64,000 bases of DNA. It comes from JBGQOG01 sp052113705. GTDB lineage: Bacteria > Pseudomonadota > Alphaproteobacteria > Rhodobacterales > Rhodobacteraceae. Below are positions 34,603 to 44,703 of the stretch, in pieces (the first letter of the stretch is position 1; the number at the start of each line of letters is the position of its first letter). Both the position numbers and the translations under genes were made by a program. The notes beneath the pieces were generated by a model, which worked only from the letters and a program-made list of their open reading frames with translations, searched no databases and was not told the DNA's origin. The stretch lies in the NCBI RefSeq assembly GCF_052113705.1, contig NZ_JBGQOG010000010.1:74210-138209 (forward strand), given 5' to 3'.

Positions 34603-34651
34603 CATTCACGATGAATGAAGCCTTAAGCCCTTAACCCTGTTTTGCGCAAAA
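34603..34651. promoter_or_regulatory. Palindromes between kinase and macroglobulin genes
   Basis: CATTCA-CGA-TGAATG (34603-34617), TTAAGCCCTTAAC (34623-34635) and TTTTGCGCAAAA (34640-34651) lie in the divergent promoter region. They are candidate operators; no specific regulator is recognised. Confidence 0.4.
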
Positions 34652-34759
34652 GCACGCAGGACCGGCGCCGTGTTGCCCGCCGTGTGTTGGCGCGGCGCAC
34701 ACCGCTTGCCAGCCCCTCGCACAGATGCGACGCTGGGCCATTGCCATCCCGGGGGGCCC

Positions 34760-37700
34760 ATGATGCGCGCGCTTTATTCTGCCGCTTTTTTTAGCACGAT
34801 CCTGATCTTATCACCTTTTGCCGCCACACAAGTGCGGGCAGACGAATCATTCCTGCCCGCGAAGCGGCTGGTTTACACCGACAATCTGGATCTGCAGGGC
34901 CGCGATCTGGCTCAGCTGTTCGACAGCAGCCGCGAAGAATGCGAAGCCGCCTGCCTGTCCAACACCGCCTGCGAGGCGCTGACCTTCAACAGCCGCTCCA
35001 ATTCGTGCTTCCCGAAGGCGGGCGTCACCGGCGGCGCCCCCTATCAGGGCGCGCTCTCGGCCCGCGTGGCGGTGACACCCGCCAAGGTGCTGACCCGGGG
35101 TGCCGCCCGCGCGGCGACGCTGGACGTCCTTCAATCGGGCAGCCTTGAGGCCGCGCGCGATCTGGCCGCCAGCATCGGCAGCGATCATATCGCCGGCGAC
35201 AACAGCGCCGAAGAGCTGACCGCCGCCGCGCAATCGGCGCTCCGCGCGGGGGACACGCTGCAGGCCCAGCGCCTGACCGGTGCCGCCGTCAGCGTGACCG
35301 ATGGCGCGGATCAGTGGCTGGACTATGCCCGGCTGACACTGCGGCTGCCGCAGCAGGTGATGGGGTCTTATGAGGCGGGCAACCGCGCCCTCTCGGCCGC
35401 GATCAACGGCTATCTGCGCGGCCCGAATGACGCGAGCGCCGCCGAGGCATTGCTGGTGATGAGCACCGCGCTGGAGCAGCTCGACCGGGGCCGCGAAATG
35501 GTGCCGGTGCTGCGTCTGGCCACGGGCCTTTCCCCGCGTGAGGACATTGCCGCGGCCCTGGAAACCGCCATCGGCAAATACGGCTTTCACCTGACCGAGA
35601 ACTCGGTGGAAAGCGATCTGGCCAATCCCCGCATCTGTGCGGCCTTCTCAGAGGATCTGGCGAAGACCGGCGTGGATTACGCCAGTTTCGTGAAACTGCC
35701 CGAGACCGGCCTGTCGGTCGAACCCGAAGGCGCGCAGATCTGCGTGGCGGGGCTGACCCATGGCCAGCGCTATCAGATCACCTTCCGCGAAGGGCTGCCC
35801 TCGGCCACGGGCGAGGCGCTGGCCAAAGACACCAATGTCACCGCCTATGTCCGTGACCGCAGCCCCGCTGTGCGCTTTCCGGGCCGGGCCTATATCCTGC
35901 CGCGCGCCAAGGATGCGGGCCTGCCGGTTGAGACGGTGAATGCCGATCACCTCGACCTGCGCCTGTTGCGGATCTCGGACCGCAATCTGGTGGAAAGTCT
36001 GCGGCAGGATTATTTCGCCCGCTCGCTGGATGCCTGGTCGACGCAGGATCTGGCCGATAACCTCACGCAAGTGGTCTGGACCGGCAGCGCCGATGTGACG
36101 AGCGTGGTCAACCGCGACGTGACCACCCGCCTGCCGGTGCAAGATGTGACGGGCGCCTTGGGGCCGGGCATCTATGTGCTGGAGGCCACCATTCCCGGCA
36201 AGGACCCCTATGACATTCCCCCGGCTTTGCAATGGTTTGCCATCTCGGATCTCGGCCTCAGCACCTATTGGGGCACCGATGGTCTGACCGTCGCCGTGCG
36301 CGGCCTCTCGGATGTGGCCGCACGCCCGGGCGTGACGGTGACGCTGGTCAGCCGCGCCAATGCGGTGCTGGCGAGCGCGCAGACCGATGCTGACGGCATC
36401 GCGCATTTCGACGCCGGGCTGACCCGGGGCCAGAATGGCGCCGCCCCCGCGCTGGTCACCGCCGCCCTAGGCACGGGGCCCGAGGAGGACATGTCCTTCC
36501 TCTCGCTGACCGACCCGGAATTTGACCTCTCCGACCGCGGGGTTGAAGGGCGCGCGCCTGCCCCGGCGATTGATGTCTTTGCCGCGACCGACCGCGGTGC
36601 CTATCGCGCGGGCGAGGTGATCCATGCGACGCTTCTGGCGCGTGACAGCGCGGCCCAGGCGCTGCCCGGTGTGCCGCTGACCGCCGTGCTGGTGCGCCCG
36701 GACGGGGTGGAATATGCCCGCACTCTGGCCGAGGATCAGGGCGCGGGCGGCGCCACCGTCGCCTTCCCCCTCTCGGGCGGCGTGCCGCGCGGCACCTGGC
36801 GGCTGGATGTCTATGCCGATCCGAAAGCGGCGGCGCTCACCTCGCAACGGCTGCTGGTCGAGGATTTCCTGCCCGAGCGGATTGATTTCGCGCTGCAGAT
36901 CCCCGAGGGGCCGCTGGCGCTCGACAACCTCCCCACCATCATGCTCGACGCCCGCTATCTCTTTGGCGCACCGGGAGCCGATCTCGGGGTGGAGGGCGAT
37001 CTGCGCCTCAGCACAGCCAGCGCCCTGCCCGGTTATGCGGGCTATCGCTTTGGCCGCTATGACGAGGATGACACCCCCTATTACGACAGCCTCGGCGCCG
37101 AGTTGACCGATGCCGCGGGCCATGCCGAGATTTACCCGCCCAGCCCCGACCTCTCGCAACAAACCCCGCGCCCGCTGATGGCCGATTTCACCCTGCGCGT
37201 CCGCGAAGGCTCGGGCCGTCCGGTCGAGCGGCGCGAAAGCCGGGTGGTGCTGCCCGCGACGCCGGTGATCGGCATCCGGCCGCTCTTTGCCGATGATGCA
37301 CTGCCGCAAAACAGCGATGCCGGGTTTGAGCTGCAGGCGATTGGCCCCGATGCGCAGCCCGCGCCGATGCAGGTGCATTGGGTGATCAACAAGATCGAAA
37401 CCCGCTATCAATGGTACTCTCTCTATGGGTCATGGAACTGGGAGGCGGTGACCAGCCGTAGCCGCGTGGCCGAGGGCGATGCGACCTTGGGCGCGGCCCC
37501 GGCAAAAATCTCTGCCCGCACCGATTGGGGGCAATATGAGCTGGTGGTGGAGGGCCCCGGCCTTGCCGCCGCCGCGATGCAGTTCGAGGCGGGCTGGTAC
37601 GCCCCGGCGGGCGCGCTGGAAAGCCCGGACCGCCTCTCGCTCTCGCTCGATAAGCCGGGCTATCGGGCGGGCGATGTGGCGCATCTGCGCATCGTGCCCG

Positions 37701-40252
37701 AGGCAGATGGCGTGGCCCTGGTCTCGGTGCTGTCCAACCGGTTGATTTCGCTGAAATCGGTGCCGGTGACCAAGGGCGAGAATGTCATCGACCTGCCGGT
37801 GAGCGAGGAATGGGGCGCGGGGGCCTATGTCACCGCCTCGATGATCCGCGCCACCGATCAGATCGCGGGCGATAGCGCCGCGAGCGACCGCGTACCGGTG
37901 CGTGCGGTGGGCCTCGCCTATGCGACGGTCAACCCGGGCGACCGGGCGTTGCAGGCGGTGTTCGAGATGCCCGAGGCCTCTGACCCGCGCGCGGAAATGC
38001 CGGTGGCGCTGAAAGTGACCGGGGTGAAACCCGGCGAGACCGCGCATGTGGTGATTGCCGCCGTCGATCTTGGGATTCTCAATCTCACCGGGTTCAAGAC
38101 GCCGGATCCGGTGGATCATTACTTCGGCCAGCGGCGTCTGGGCGTCGGGCTGCGCGACATCTACGGGCGGCTGATCGACGGGCGCTCCGGCGTCGAGGGG
38201 GTGATCCGCTCGGGCGGCGATGCCTCGAACGGGTTGAAAACCCAGGCACCACCGCCGACGGAGGAGCTGGTGGCCTATGTCTCGCCGCCGCTCACCGTGG
38301 ATGCCGATGGCTATGCCCGCACCACATTCGACATGCCCGCCTTTAACGGCACCGTGCGGCTGGCGGCGCTGGTCTGGTCCGAAAGCGCGGTGGGCAAGGC
38401 CGAGAAGGACGTGCTGGTGCGCGATCCGGTGGTGCTGACCGCCAGCGCGCCGCGCTTCCTCGCCCCCGGCGACAGCGCACGCGTGCTCTTGGAATTCGCC
38501 TATGCCTCGGGGACGGCGGGCCGGATGGGGCTGGATGTCAGCTCGGACGGGCTCACCCTCGGGTCGCTGCCCTCGGGCTTTGATCTGGCCGAGGGGGCGC
38601 GCAAGGTGCTCTCGCTGCCGATCAGCGCAGGCAGTGCGGAGGGGATAGAGACCCTGCGCATCGCGCTGACCACGCCGGATGGCAAGCTCTTGGAAAAACA
38701 GCTGACCATCCCGGTTGAGGCGCTGGACCCGCCGGTGCAGCGGCAATCGCGGCTGGAACTGGCGGCCGGGCAAAGCCTGCCGCTCGACTCTGCGCTGTTT
38801 GAGGGGCTGCGGCCCGGCTCGGCCACGGTCACCGCCACGGTGGGGCCAATGGCGCGGTTTGACACCGGGGCGCTTTTGGCTGCGCTCGATGCCTACCCCT
38901 ATGGCTGCACGGAACAAATCACCTCGAAAGCGCTGCCGCTTCTCTATCTCGCGGATGTGGCGGGGGCGATGGGGCTGGGCAGTCCCGCCGATCTGGATGA
39001 CCGGATCAATCATGCGATCGAGGCGGTGCTGACCAATCAGGATGCCAGCGGCGCCTTTGGCCTCTGGTCGCCCGCCAGCGGCGATCTGTGGCTCGATTCC
39101 TATGTCTCCGACTTCCTCAGCCGGGCGCGCAAACAGGGCTATGCGGTGCCCGATATCGCCTTCCGCATGGCGATGGACAACCTGCGCAATCAGGTGAATT
39201 ACGCCGCCGATTTCGACGCAGGCTCCAACGGCGGCGGTGCCGATCTGGCCTATGCGCTGATGGTGCTGGCGCGCGAAGGGGCGGCGGCCATCGGTGATCT
39301 GCGCTATTATGCCGATGTGAAAGGCGATGATTTCGCCACGCCGCTGGCGGCGGCGCAACTCGGCGCGGCACTGGCCTCTTACGGCGATCAGACACGGGCG
39401 GATGCGATGTTCACCCGCGCCGCGCGGATGATGAACGGCACCGGGCCGGATGACGCGCAGATCTGGCGCGCCGATTATGGCTCGGCGTTGCGCGACCGGG
39501 CGGGCGTGCTGGCGCTGGCGGTGGAATCCGGCTCTTCCGCGGTGGGGGTTGAGGCGGCGGGGAAATCGCTGGCGCAAAGCCTGCGCCCCGGTTCGATGTC
39601 GACGCAGGAGGCGACATGGGCGCTTCTGGCCACCCATGCGCTGATCGACCGGCCGGGGGCGGATGGCTTTACCCTGAACGGCCAGCCGATGTCCGGCCCC
39701 GTGGTCCGCGTCAGTGATACCGAGGCCGCCTCGGCCCCGGTGCTCCGCAATGGCAGCGGGCAAAGCACCTCTGTCACCCTCACCACGCTCGGCGTGCCCG
39801 AAGTGGCGGATCCGGCGGGCGGGCGCGGCTATACGATCAGCCGCCGCTACTATGACCTCGACGGGAGCGAGGTTGACCCGGCGCAACTGGCGCAGGGCAC
39901 GCGGCTGGTCACGGTGATCGAGGTCACCCCGCATGGCGGCGGTGCCGCGCGGCTGATGGTGCAGGATCCGCTGCCCGCCGGGTTTGAGATCGACAACCCG
40001 AACCTGATCCGCGCGGGAGATCTGGCCTCGCTCGACTGGCTCGACGTGACGGATGCCGCCGAGATGACCGAGTTCCGGCAGGACCGGTTCCTCGCCGCGC
40101 TCAATTGGCGCTCGGATGATGCTTTCCGGCTGGCCTATATCATCCGCGCGGTGACGCCGGGCAGCTACCGGCATCCGGCGGCCACGGTCACCGACATGTA
40201 CCGCCCCGACTGGCGGGCACAGACGGCAACCGAGAGCGTGGTGATCGAGTGA
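34760..40252 (+). CDS. Bacterial alpha-2-macroglobulin family protein (YfhM-like)
   Basis: An 1830-residue periplasmic protease trap. A signal peptide (MMRALYSAAFFSTILILSPFAA) has no lipobox, unlike E. coli YfhM. A PAN/apple-like Cys-rich domain follows (EECEAACLSNTACEALTFNS, about residues 45-95), then a helical linker, repeated MG-type beta domains, a bait region near residues 1140-1180, and the thioester motif GCTEQ (Cys about 1383) in the alpha-toroid. Trapped proteases attach covalently through the thioester. It is paired with pbpC five bases downstream, the classic pairing for defence and wall repair. The long start at 34670 lacks a signal peptide and was rejected. Confidence 0.92.
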   Translation: MMRALYSAAFFSTILILSPFAATQVRADESFLPAKRLVYTDNLDLQGRDLAQLFDSSREECEAACLSNTACEALTFNSRSNSCFPKAGVTGGAPYQGALSARVAVTPAKVLTRGAARAATLDVLQSGSLEAARDLAASIGSDHIAGDNSAEELTAAAQSALRAGDTLQAQRLTGAAVSVTDGADQWLDYARLTLRLPQQVMGSYEAGNRALSAAINGYLRGPNDASAAEALLVMSTALEQLDRGREMVPVLRLATGLSPREDIAAALETAIGKYGFHLTENSVESDLANPRICAAFSEDLAKTGVDYASFVKLPETGLSVEPEGAQICVAGLTHGQRYQITFREGLPSATGEALAKDTNVTAYVRDRSPAVRFPGRAYILPRAKDAGLPVETVNADHLDLRLLRISDRNLVESLRQDYFARSLDAWSTQDLADNLTQVVWTGSADVTSVVNRDVTTRLPVQDVTGALGPGIYVLEATIPGKDPYDIPPALQWFAISDLGLSTYWGTDGLTVAVRGLSDVAARPGVTVTLVSRANAVLASAQTDADGIAHFDAGLTRGQNGAAPALVTAALGTGPEEDMSFLSLTDPEFDLSDRGVEGRAPAPAIDVFAATDRGAYRAGEVIHATLLARDSAAQALPGVPLTAVLVRPDGVEYARTLAEDQGAGGATVAFPLSGGVPRGTWRLDVYADPKAAALTSQRLLVEDFLPERIDFALQIPEGPLALDNLPTIMLDARYLFGAPGADLGVEGDLRLSTASALPGYAGYRFGRYDEDDTPYYDSLGAELTDAAGHAEIYPPSPDLSQQTPRPLMADFTLRVREGSGRPVERRESRVVLPATPVIGIRPLFADDALPQNSDAGFELQAIGPDAQPAPMQVHWVINKIETRYQWYSLYGSWNWEAVTSRSRVAEGDATLGAAPAKISARTDWGQYELVVEGPGLAAAAMQFEAGWYAPAGALESPDRLSLSLDKPGYRAGDVAHLRIVPEADGVALVSVLSNRLISLKSVPVTKGENVIDLPVSEEWGAGAYVTASMIRATDQIAGDSAASDRVPVRAVGLAYATVNPGDRALQAVFEMPEASDPRAEMPVALKVTGVKPGETAHVVIAAVDLGILNLTGFKTPDPVDHYFGQRRLGVGLRDIYGRLIDGRSGVEGVIRSGGDASNGLKTQAPPPTEELVAYVSPPLTVDADGYARTTFDMPAFNGTVRLAALVWSESAVGKAEKDVLVRDPVVLTASAPRFLAPGDSARVLLEFAYASGTAGRMGLDVSSDGLTLGSLPSGFDLAEGARKVLSLPISAGSAEGIETLRIALTTPDGKLLEKQLTIPVEALDPPVQRQSRLELAAGQSLPLDSALFEGLRPGSATVTATVGPMARFDTGALLAALDAYPYGCTEQITSKALPLLYLADVAGAMGLGSPADLDDRINHAIEAVLTNQDASGAFGLWSPASGDLWLDSYVSDFLSRARKQGYAVPDIAFRMAMDNLRNQVNYAADFDAGSNGGGADLAYALMVLAREGAAAIGDLRYYADVKGDDFATPLAAAQLGAALASYGDQTRADAMFTRAARMMNGTGPDDAQIWRADYGSALRDRAGVLALAVESGSSAVGVEAAGKSLAQSLRPGSMSTQEATWALLATHALIDRPGADGFTLNGQPMSGPVVRVSDTEAASAPVLRNGSGQSTSVTLTTLGVPEVADPAGGRGYTISRRYYDLDGSEVDPAQLAQGTRLVTVIEVTPHGGGAARLMVQDPLPAGFEIDNPNLIRAGDLASLDWLDVTDAAEMTEFRQDRFLAALNWRSDDAFRLAYIIRAVTPGSYRHPAATVTDMYRPDWRAQTATESVVIE

Positions 40253-40256
40253 CGCC

Positions 40257-42296
40257 ATGCTGAGGCGCAGCGGCCTGATCTGGGCGGTGGTGGCGCTGAC
40301 CGCGCTGGCCGCCGCCCGGGACGGCTTTGACGCCTGGGTGGCGGCGACCGATCTGCCGCCGCTGACCCCGGAGCTGGGGGTCGAGGTTGTCGCGCGTGAC
40401 GGCAGCCTGTTGCGGGCGTTTCAGGTCAGTGACGGGCGCTGGCGGCTGGACCCCGGGCCGGTGGATCCGGGCTTTGTCGCCCTGCTCCTCGGCTATGAAG
40501 ATCGGCGGTTTTACGACCATGCCGGGGTGGACCCCTGGGCGGTGCTGCGGGCCGGGGGGCAGGCGCTGCGCGCGGGGCACATCGTCTCGGGCGGCTCCAC
40601 GCTGACCATGCAGGTCGCGCGGCTCCTCGAGGAGGGGCCGACCGGCAAGGTCAGCGGCAAGATCCGGCAGGCGCGGGTGGCGCTGGCGCTGGAGCGGCGC
40701 CTGTCGAAGCCGGAAATCCTGCAGCTCTATCTGGAACTTGCGCCCTATGGTGGCAATCTGGAGGGCGTGCGGGCCGCCAGCCTGGCCTATTTCGGCAAGG
40801 AGCCCCGTCGCCTGACCGAGGCGGAAGCGGCGCTGCTGGTGGCATTGCCGCAATCCCCTGAGGCGCGCCGCCCGGACCGCGCGCCCGAACTGGCCCGCGC
40901 CGCCCGTGACCGGGTGCTGGCGCTGATGGCCGCGCGCGGCGTGCTGGCGCCCGACCGGGTGCGCGCGGCGCAGAGCGAGGCGATCCCCAGCCGCCGCCGC
41001 GCCTTTCCCGCCCTCGCCCCGCATCTTGCGGCCCGGCTGATGCGGGCCAAACCGGGGGCGATCCGGATTGAGACGACGATTGACGCCGCCCTGCAACGCG
41101 CCGCCGAGCGCTTGGCGGCACGGGCGGTCAGCGGCCTCGCCGGTCAGGTCTCGGCCGGGATCGTGCTGGCCGATCACCAGACCGGCGAGATTCTGGCCGA
41201 GGTGGGGGCGGCGAACTGGCGTGACGGCGAGAGCGATGGCTTTGTCGATATGACGCAGGCGCTGCGTTCGCCCGGCTCTACCCTGAAACCATTTGTCTAT
41301 GCGCTGGCCTTTGATGAGGGGTTAGCGCATCCCGAAACCCTGATCGAGGACCGCCCGATGGCCTTTGGCAGCTGGCGGCCGCAGAATTTCGACCGGCAGT
41401 TTCGCGGCACGATCACCATGCGGGAGGCGCTCTGGCAATCGCTGAACCTGCCGGTGGTGCAGCTGACGCAGGCGATTGGCCCGGCCCGGCTGCTGGCCAC
41501 ATTGCGCCGTGCGGGCGCGCGGGTGGTGCTGCCCGGCGGGCAGCCGGGGCTGGCGGTGGCTTTGGGGGGCCTCGGGATCAGCCTGGAGGATCTGGTGGCG
41601 GCCTATGCTGGCCTCGCGCGGCTGGGGCGGCCGATCACCCTTTCGGCGGAGCCCGGGTTGGCGCAGCCCCGCTCGGAGCCGCTGTTCAGCGCGGTCTCGG
41701 CCTGGCAGGTGATGGACATCCTCTCGGGGCTGACGCCGCCGCCGGGGGCCGCGCCCAACCGGCTGGCGTGGAAGACCGGCACTTCTTATGGCAACCGCGA
41801 TGCGCTGGCGGTGGGGTTTGACGGGCGGCATGTGGCGGGCGTCTGGCTCGGGCGGCCGGATGGCACGCCGGTGCCCGGCGCCTTTGGCGGTGAACTCGCC
41901 GCGCCGATCCTGTTTGAACTGTTTGACCGGCTGAAGCGTGCGCCCGATCCGCTGCCACCGCCACCGCCCGCGACGCTGATGGTCGACAATCCGCATCTGC
42001 CGCAGCCCCTGCAGCGTTATCGCCCCCGCGATGCGGTCTTTGCCGAGACCGCCCCGGACGCGCCCGAGCTGACCTTTCCCCCCGATGGCGCCGAGGTCGA
42101 GGCACCGGGCGGCGCGTTGGCGGTGAAGCTGCGCGGCGGCACCCCGCCCTTCACCTGGCTGGCCGATGGCCGCCCGGTGGCGCTGGCGCTGCGGGCGCGT
42201 GAAACGGTGCTGCAGCTGCCGGGGCCGGGCTTTGTCGCCCTCTCGGTCATTGACGCGAAAGGGCGCTCTGCCGGGGTGCAGTTGCGGCTGCGCTAG
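40257..42296 (+). CDS. pbpC: Penicillin-binding protein 1C
   Basis: A 679-residue bifunctional peptidoglycan synthase. An N-terminal hydrophobic anchor is followed by a GT51 glycosyltransferase (EDRRFYDHAGVDPWA, GGSTLTMQVARLL), a transpeptidase (SPGSTLKPF with nucleophile Ser, SLN in WQSLNLPVVQ, KTGTSYGNRD) and a C-terminal BiPBP_C domain from about residue 600. It is expected to repair peptidoglycan where the partner macroglobulin acts. The start codon lies five bases after the macroglobulin stop, so the operon is tight. Confidence 0.95.
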   Translation: MLRRSGLIWAVVALTALAAARDGFDAWVAATDLPPLTPELGVEVVARDGSLLRAFQVSDGRWRLDPGPVDPGFVALLLGYEDRRFYDHAGVDPWAVLRAGGQALRAGHIVSGGSTLTMQVARLLEEGPTGKVSGKIRQARVALALERRLSKPEILQLYLELAPYGGNLEGVRAASLAYFGKEPRRLTEAEAALLVALPQSPEARRPDRAPELARAARDRVLALMAARGVLAPDRVRAAQSEAIPSRRRAFPALAPHLAARLMRAKPGAIRIETTIDAALQRAAERLAARAVSGLAGQVSAGIVLADHQTGEILAEVGAANWRDGESDGFVDMTQALRSPGSTLKPFVYALAFDEGLAHPETLIEDRPMAFGSWRPQNFDRQFRGTITMREALWQSLNLPVVQLTQAIGPARLLATLRRAGARVVLPGGQPGLAVALGGLGISLEDLVAAYAGLARLGRPITLSAEPGLAQPRSEPLFSAVSAWQVMDILSGLTPPPGAAPNRLAWKTGTSYGNRDALAVGFDGRHVAGVWLGRPDGTPVPGAFGGELAAPILFELFDRLKRAPDPLPPPPPATLMVDNPHLPQPLQRYRPRDAVFAETAPDAPELTFPPDGAEVEAPGGALAVKLRGGTPPFTWLADGRPVALALRARETVLQLPGPGFVALSVIDAKGRSAGVQLRLR

Positions 42297-42299
42297 CGG

Positions 42300-43490
<1,191 letters not shown>

Positions 43491-43585
43491 GGCAGCCCCC
43501 TTGTTCCTCGGGGTCAGCCTAGACCGCACCTGCCCCGCACGCCAGACGGAGCGGACGGCGGCGGGGCAAGTGACGGGACGTCAGA

Positions 43586-43750
43586 TCACAGGACGCGGTG
43601 GTTATAAGGCGTCATGTCGCGCAGCATCTTGGCCCCGGTGATCAGCGCCCAGATGTGCATGATCGCCATCGCATCCTCATCCAGCGCCGGGCGGCGATGG
43701 TGATCGCTCAACTTCAGAATGCGGTAGGTTTCATTGAGATGATCCGACAT
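43586..43750 (-). CDS. Small hypothetical protein, 54 residues
   Basis: Not recognised from any family. The soluble sequence starts MSDHLNETYRILKLSDHH and contains DEDAMAIMHIWALI, possibly a short amphipathic helix. GGAG lies about eight bases before the ATG, and a good promoter (TTGAAG, 16 bases, TTTAAT) lies upstream. A 22-bp palindrome made of two inverted TTAACCAT half-sites lies further upstream. Codon use is like its neighbours. A real gene is likely; function is unknown. Confidence 0.6.
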   Translation of the reverse strand: MSDHLNETYRILKLSDHHRRPALDEDAMAIMHIWALITGAKMLRDMTPYNHRVL

Positions 43751-43800
43751 GGCAACACTCCACAATTTCACTAAAACTGGAGTCAAATTGCGCCTGTCGG

Positions 43801-43828
43801 ATTAAAGAACCCTTACCTTCCCCTTCAA
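43801..43828 (-). promoter_or_regulatory. Predicted promoter of the 54-residue gene
   Basis: On the minus strand, TTGAAG (43828-43823) and TTTAAT (43806-43801) are separated by 16 bases, leaving a leader of about 45 bases before the ATG. Confidence 0.5.
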
Positions 43829-43848
43829 GCCCTTGATAGAATTCGGAT

Positions 43849-43870
43849 ATGGTTAAACACGTTTAACCAT
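43849..43870. promoter_or_regulatory. Inverted TTAACCAT palindrome (CtrA-like half-sites)
   Basis: ATGGTTAAAC (43849-43858) and GTTTAACCAT (43861-43870) form a perfect inverted repeat with an AC spacer. TTAACCAT is the half-site of the cell-cycle regulator CtrA, although CtrA usually uses directly repeated TTAA-N7-TTAA. It lies 21 bases upstream of the predicted promoter and 10 bases past the metallophosphatase stop. Confidence 0.5.
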
Positions 43871-43879
43871 GAGCCCCGG

Positions 43880-44635
43880 TCAGCGCACGGGCGCGTCGGG
43901 CGTCACCGAGATCTTTTGCCGCCCGGCGGGGGTCAGCAGCCAGGCATCGCGCCCCTCGATCACCACCGCCGACAGCGGCCCGCCATAGGCGGCAGAACTG
44001 TCGATGTTCAGCCGGTGGCCATAATGCGTGGCGTGATCCAGCGCGGTGTGGCCATGCACCACCAGCACCCCGTTGTCGCGGCGGTCGTCCAGCCAGCCTT
44101 CGCGGATCCAGACCAGATCATCCTCACGCTGATCACGCAGGGCCACGCCGGGGCGGATGCCCGCATGCACAAACAGGCTCTCGTCACGCTCATACCAAAG
44201 CGGAAGCGCCGCCAGCCAGTCGCGGTGGCTTTGCGGCACAGCGGCCAGCGCCTCGGCATGCACCTGATCCACCGGGCGCTGCCCCGGCTCGCGCAGGCCG
44301 TATGAGGCCAGGGTCTGCGGCCCCCCGAGGCGCGGATGCATCCAGCTGAGTTCGGCGCGCAGACCGGGTTCCGGCTCCCACGGGTCGTTGAGATAGCGCG
44401 AGAACATGCGGTCGTGGTTGCCCTTGAGGACCACCCAGGGTTCGCCCCGCGCTTGTCCCTGCAGAAGATACTCGACCACCCCGCGCGAATCCGGGCCCCG
44501 GTCGACCAGATCACCGACATGGATCACCGGGGTTTCCGCATCGCCATTTTGCGCCCGGTCCGCCGCGATCAGCGCATGGGCGCCCTCCAGCAGTTCCAGA
44601 TGTCCGTGAATATCGCCAATGGCATAGCTCTGCAT
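43880..44635 (-). CDS. Calcineurin-like metallophosphatase
   Basis: A 251-residue PPP-type phosphoesterase with all canonical motifs: GDIHGH, HVGDLVDRGPDSRGV, LKGNHDRM and VVHGHTALD. Family members are protein serine/threonine phosphatases or diadenosine-polyphosphatases; the 'VHAGIRPG' block resembles the bacterial PrpA/PrpB and ApaH group. The substrate is unknown. It lies downstream of serA, separated from it by a terminator. Confidence 0.9.
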   Translation of the reverse strand: MQSYAIGDIHGHLELLEGAHALIAADRAQNGDAETPVIHVGDLVDRGPDSRGVVEYLLQGQARGEPWVVLKGNHDRMFSRYLNDPWEPEPGLRAELSWMHPRLGGPQTLASYGLREPGQRPVDQVHAEALAAVPQSHRDWLAALPLWYERDESLFVHAGIRPGVALRDQREDDLVWIREGWLDDRRDNGVLVVHGHTALDHATHYGHRLNIDSSAAYGGPLSAVVIEGRDAWLLTPAGRQKISVTPDAPVR

Positions 44636-44652
44636 GCGCCCTCCGGAATAGA

Positions 44653-44678
44653 AAAGGCCCCCCGCCGAGGCGAGGGGC
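44653..44678 (-). terminator. Terminator of serC-serA operon
   Basis: GGCCCC / GGGGCC stem with inner CGCC/GGCG pairing, followed on the minus strand by TTTTC. It lies about 25 bases after the serA stop. Confidence 0.75.
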
Positions 44679-44703
44679 CAAATGCGTCGGGTCAGACCCT
44701 AGC

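Noticed and set aside
34623..34635. Full CtrA site before the macroglobulin gene
   Set aside because: TTAA repeats are spaced by four bases, not seven, so it does not meet the CtrA consensus; kept only as a generic palindrome.
37430..40258. 942-codon open frame on the minus strand
   Set aside because: It is exactly antisense to the macroglobulin gene; His/Arg/Gly-rich composition without any domain is typical of a high-GC mirror frame.
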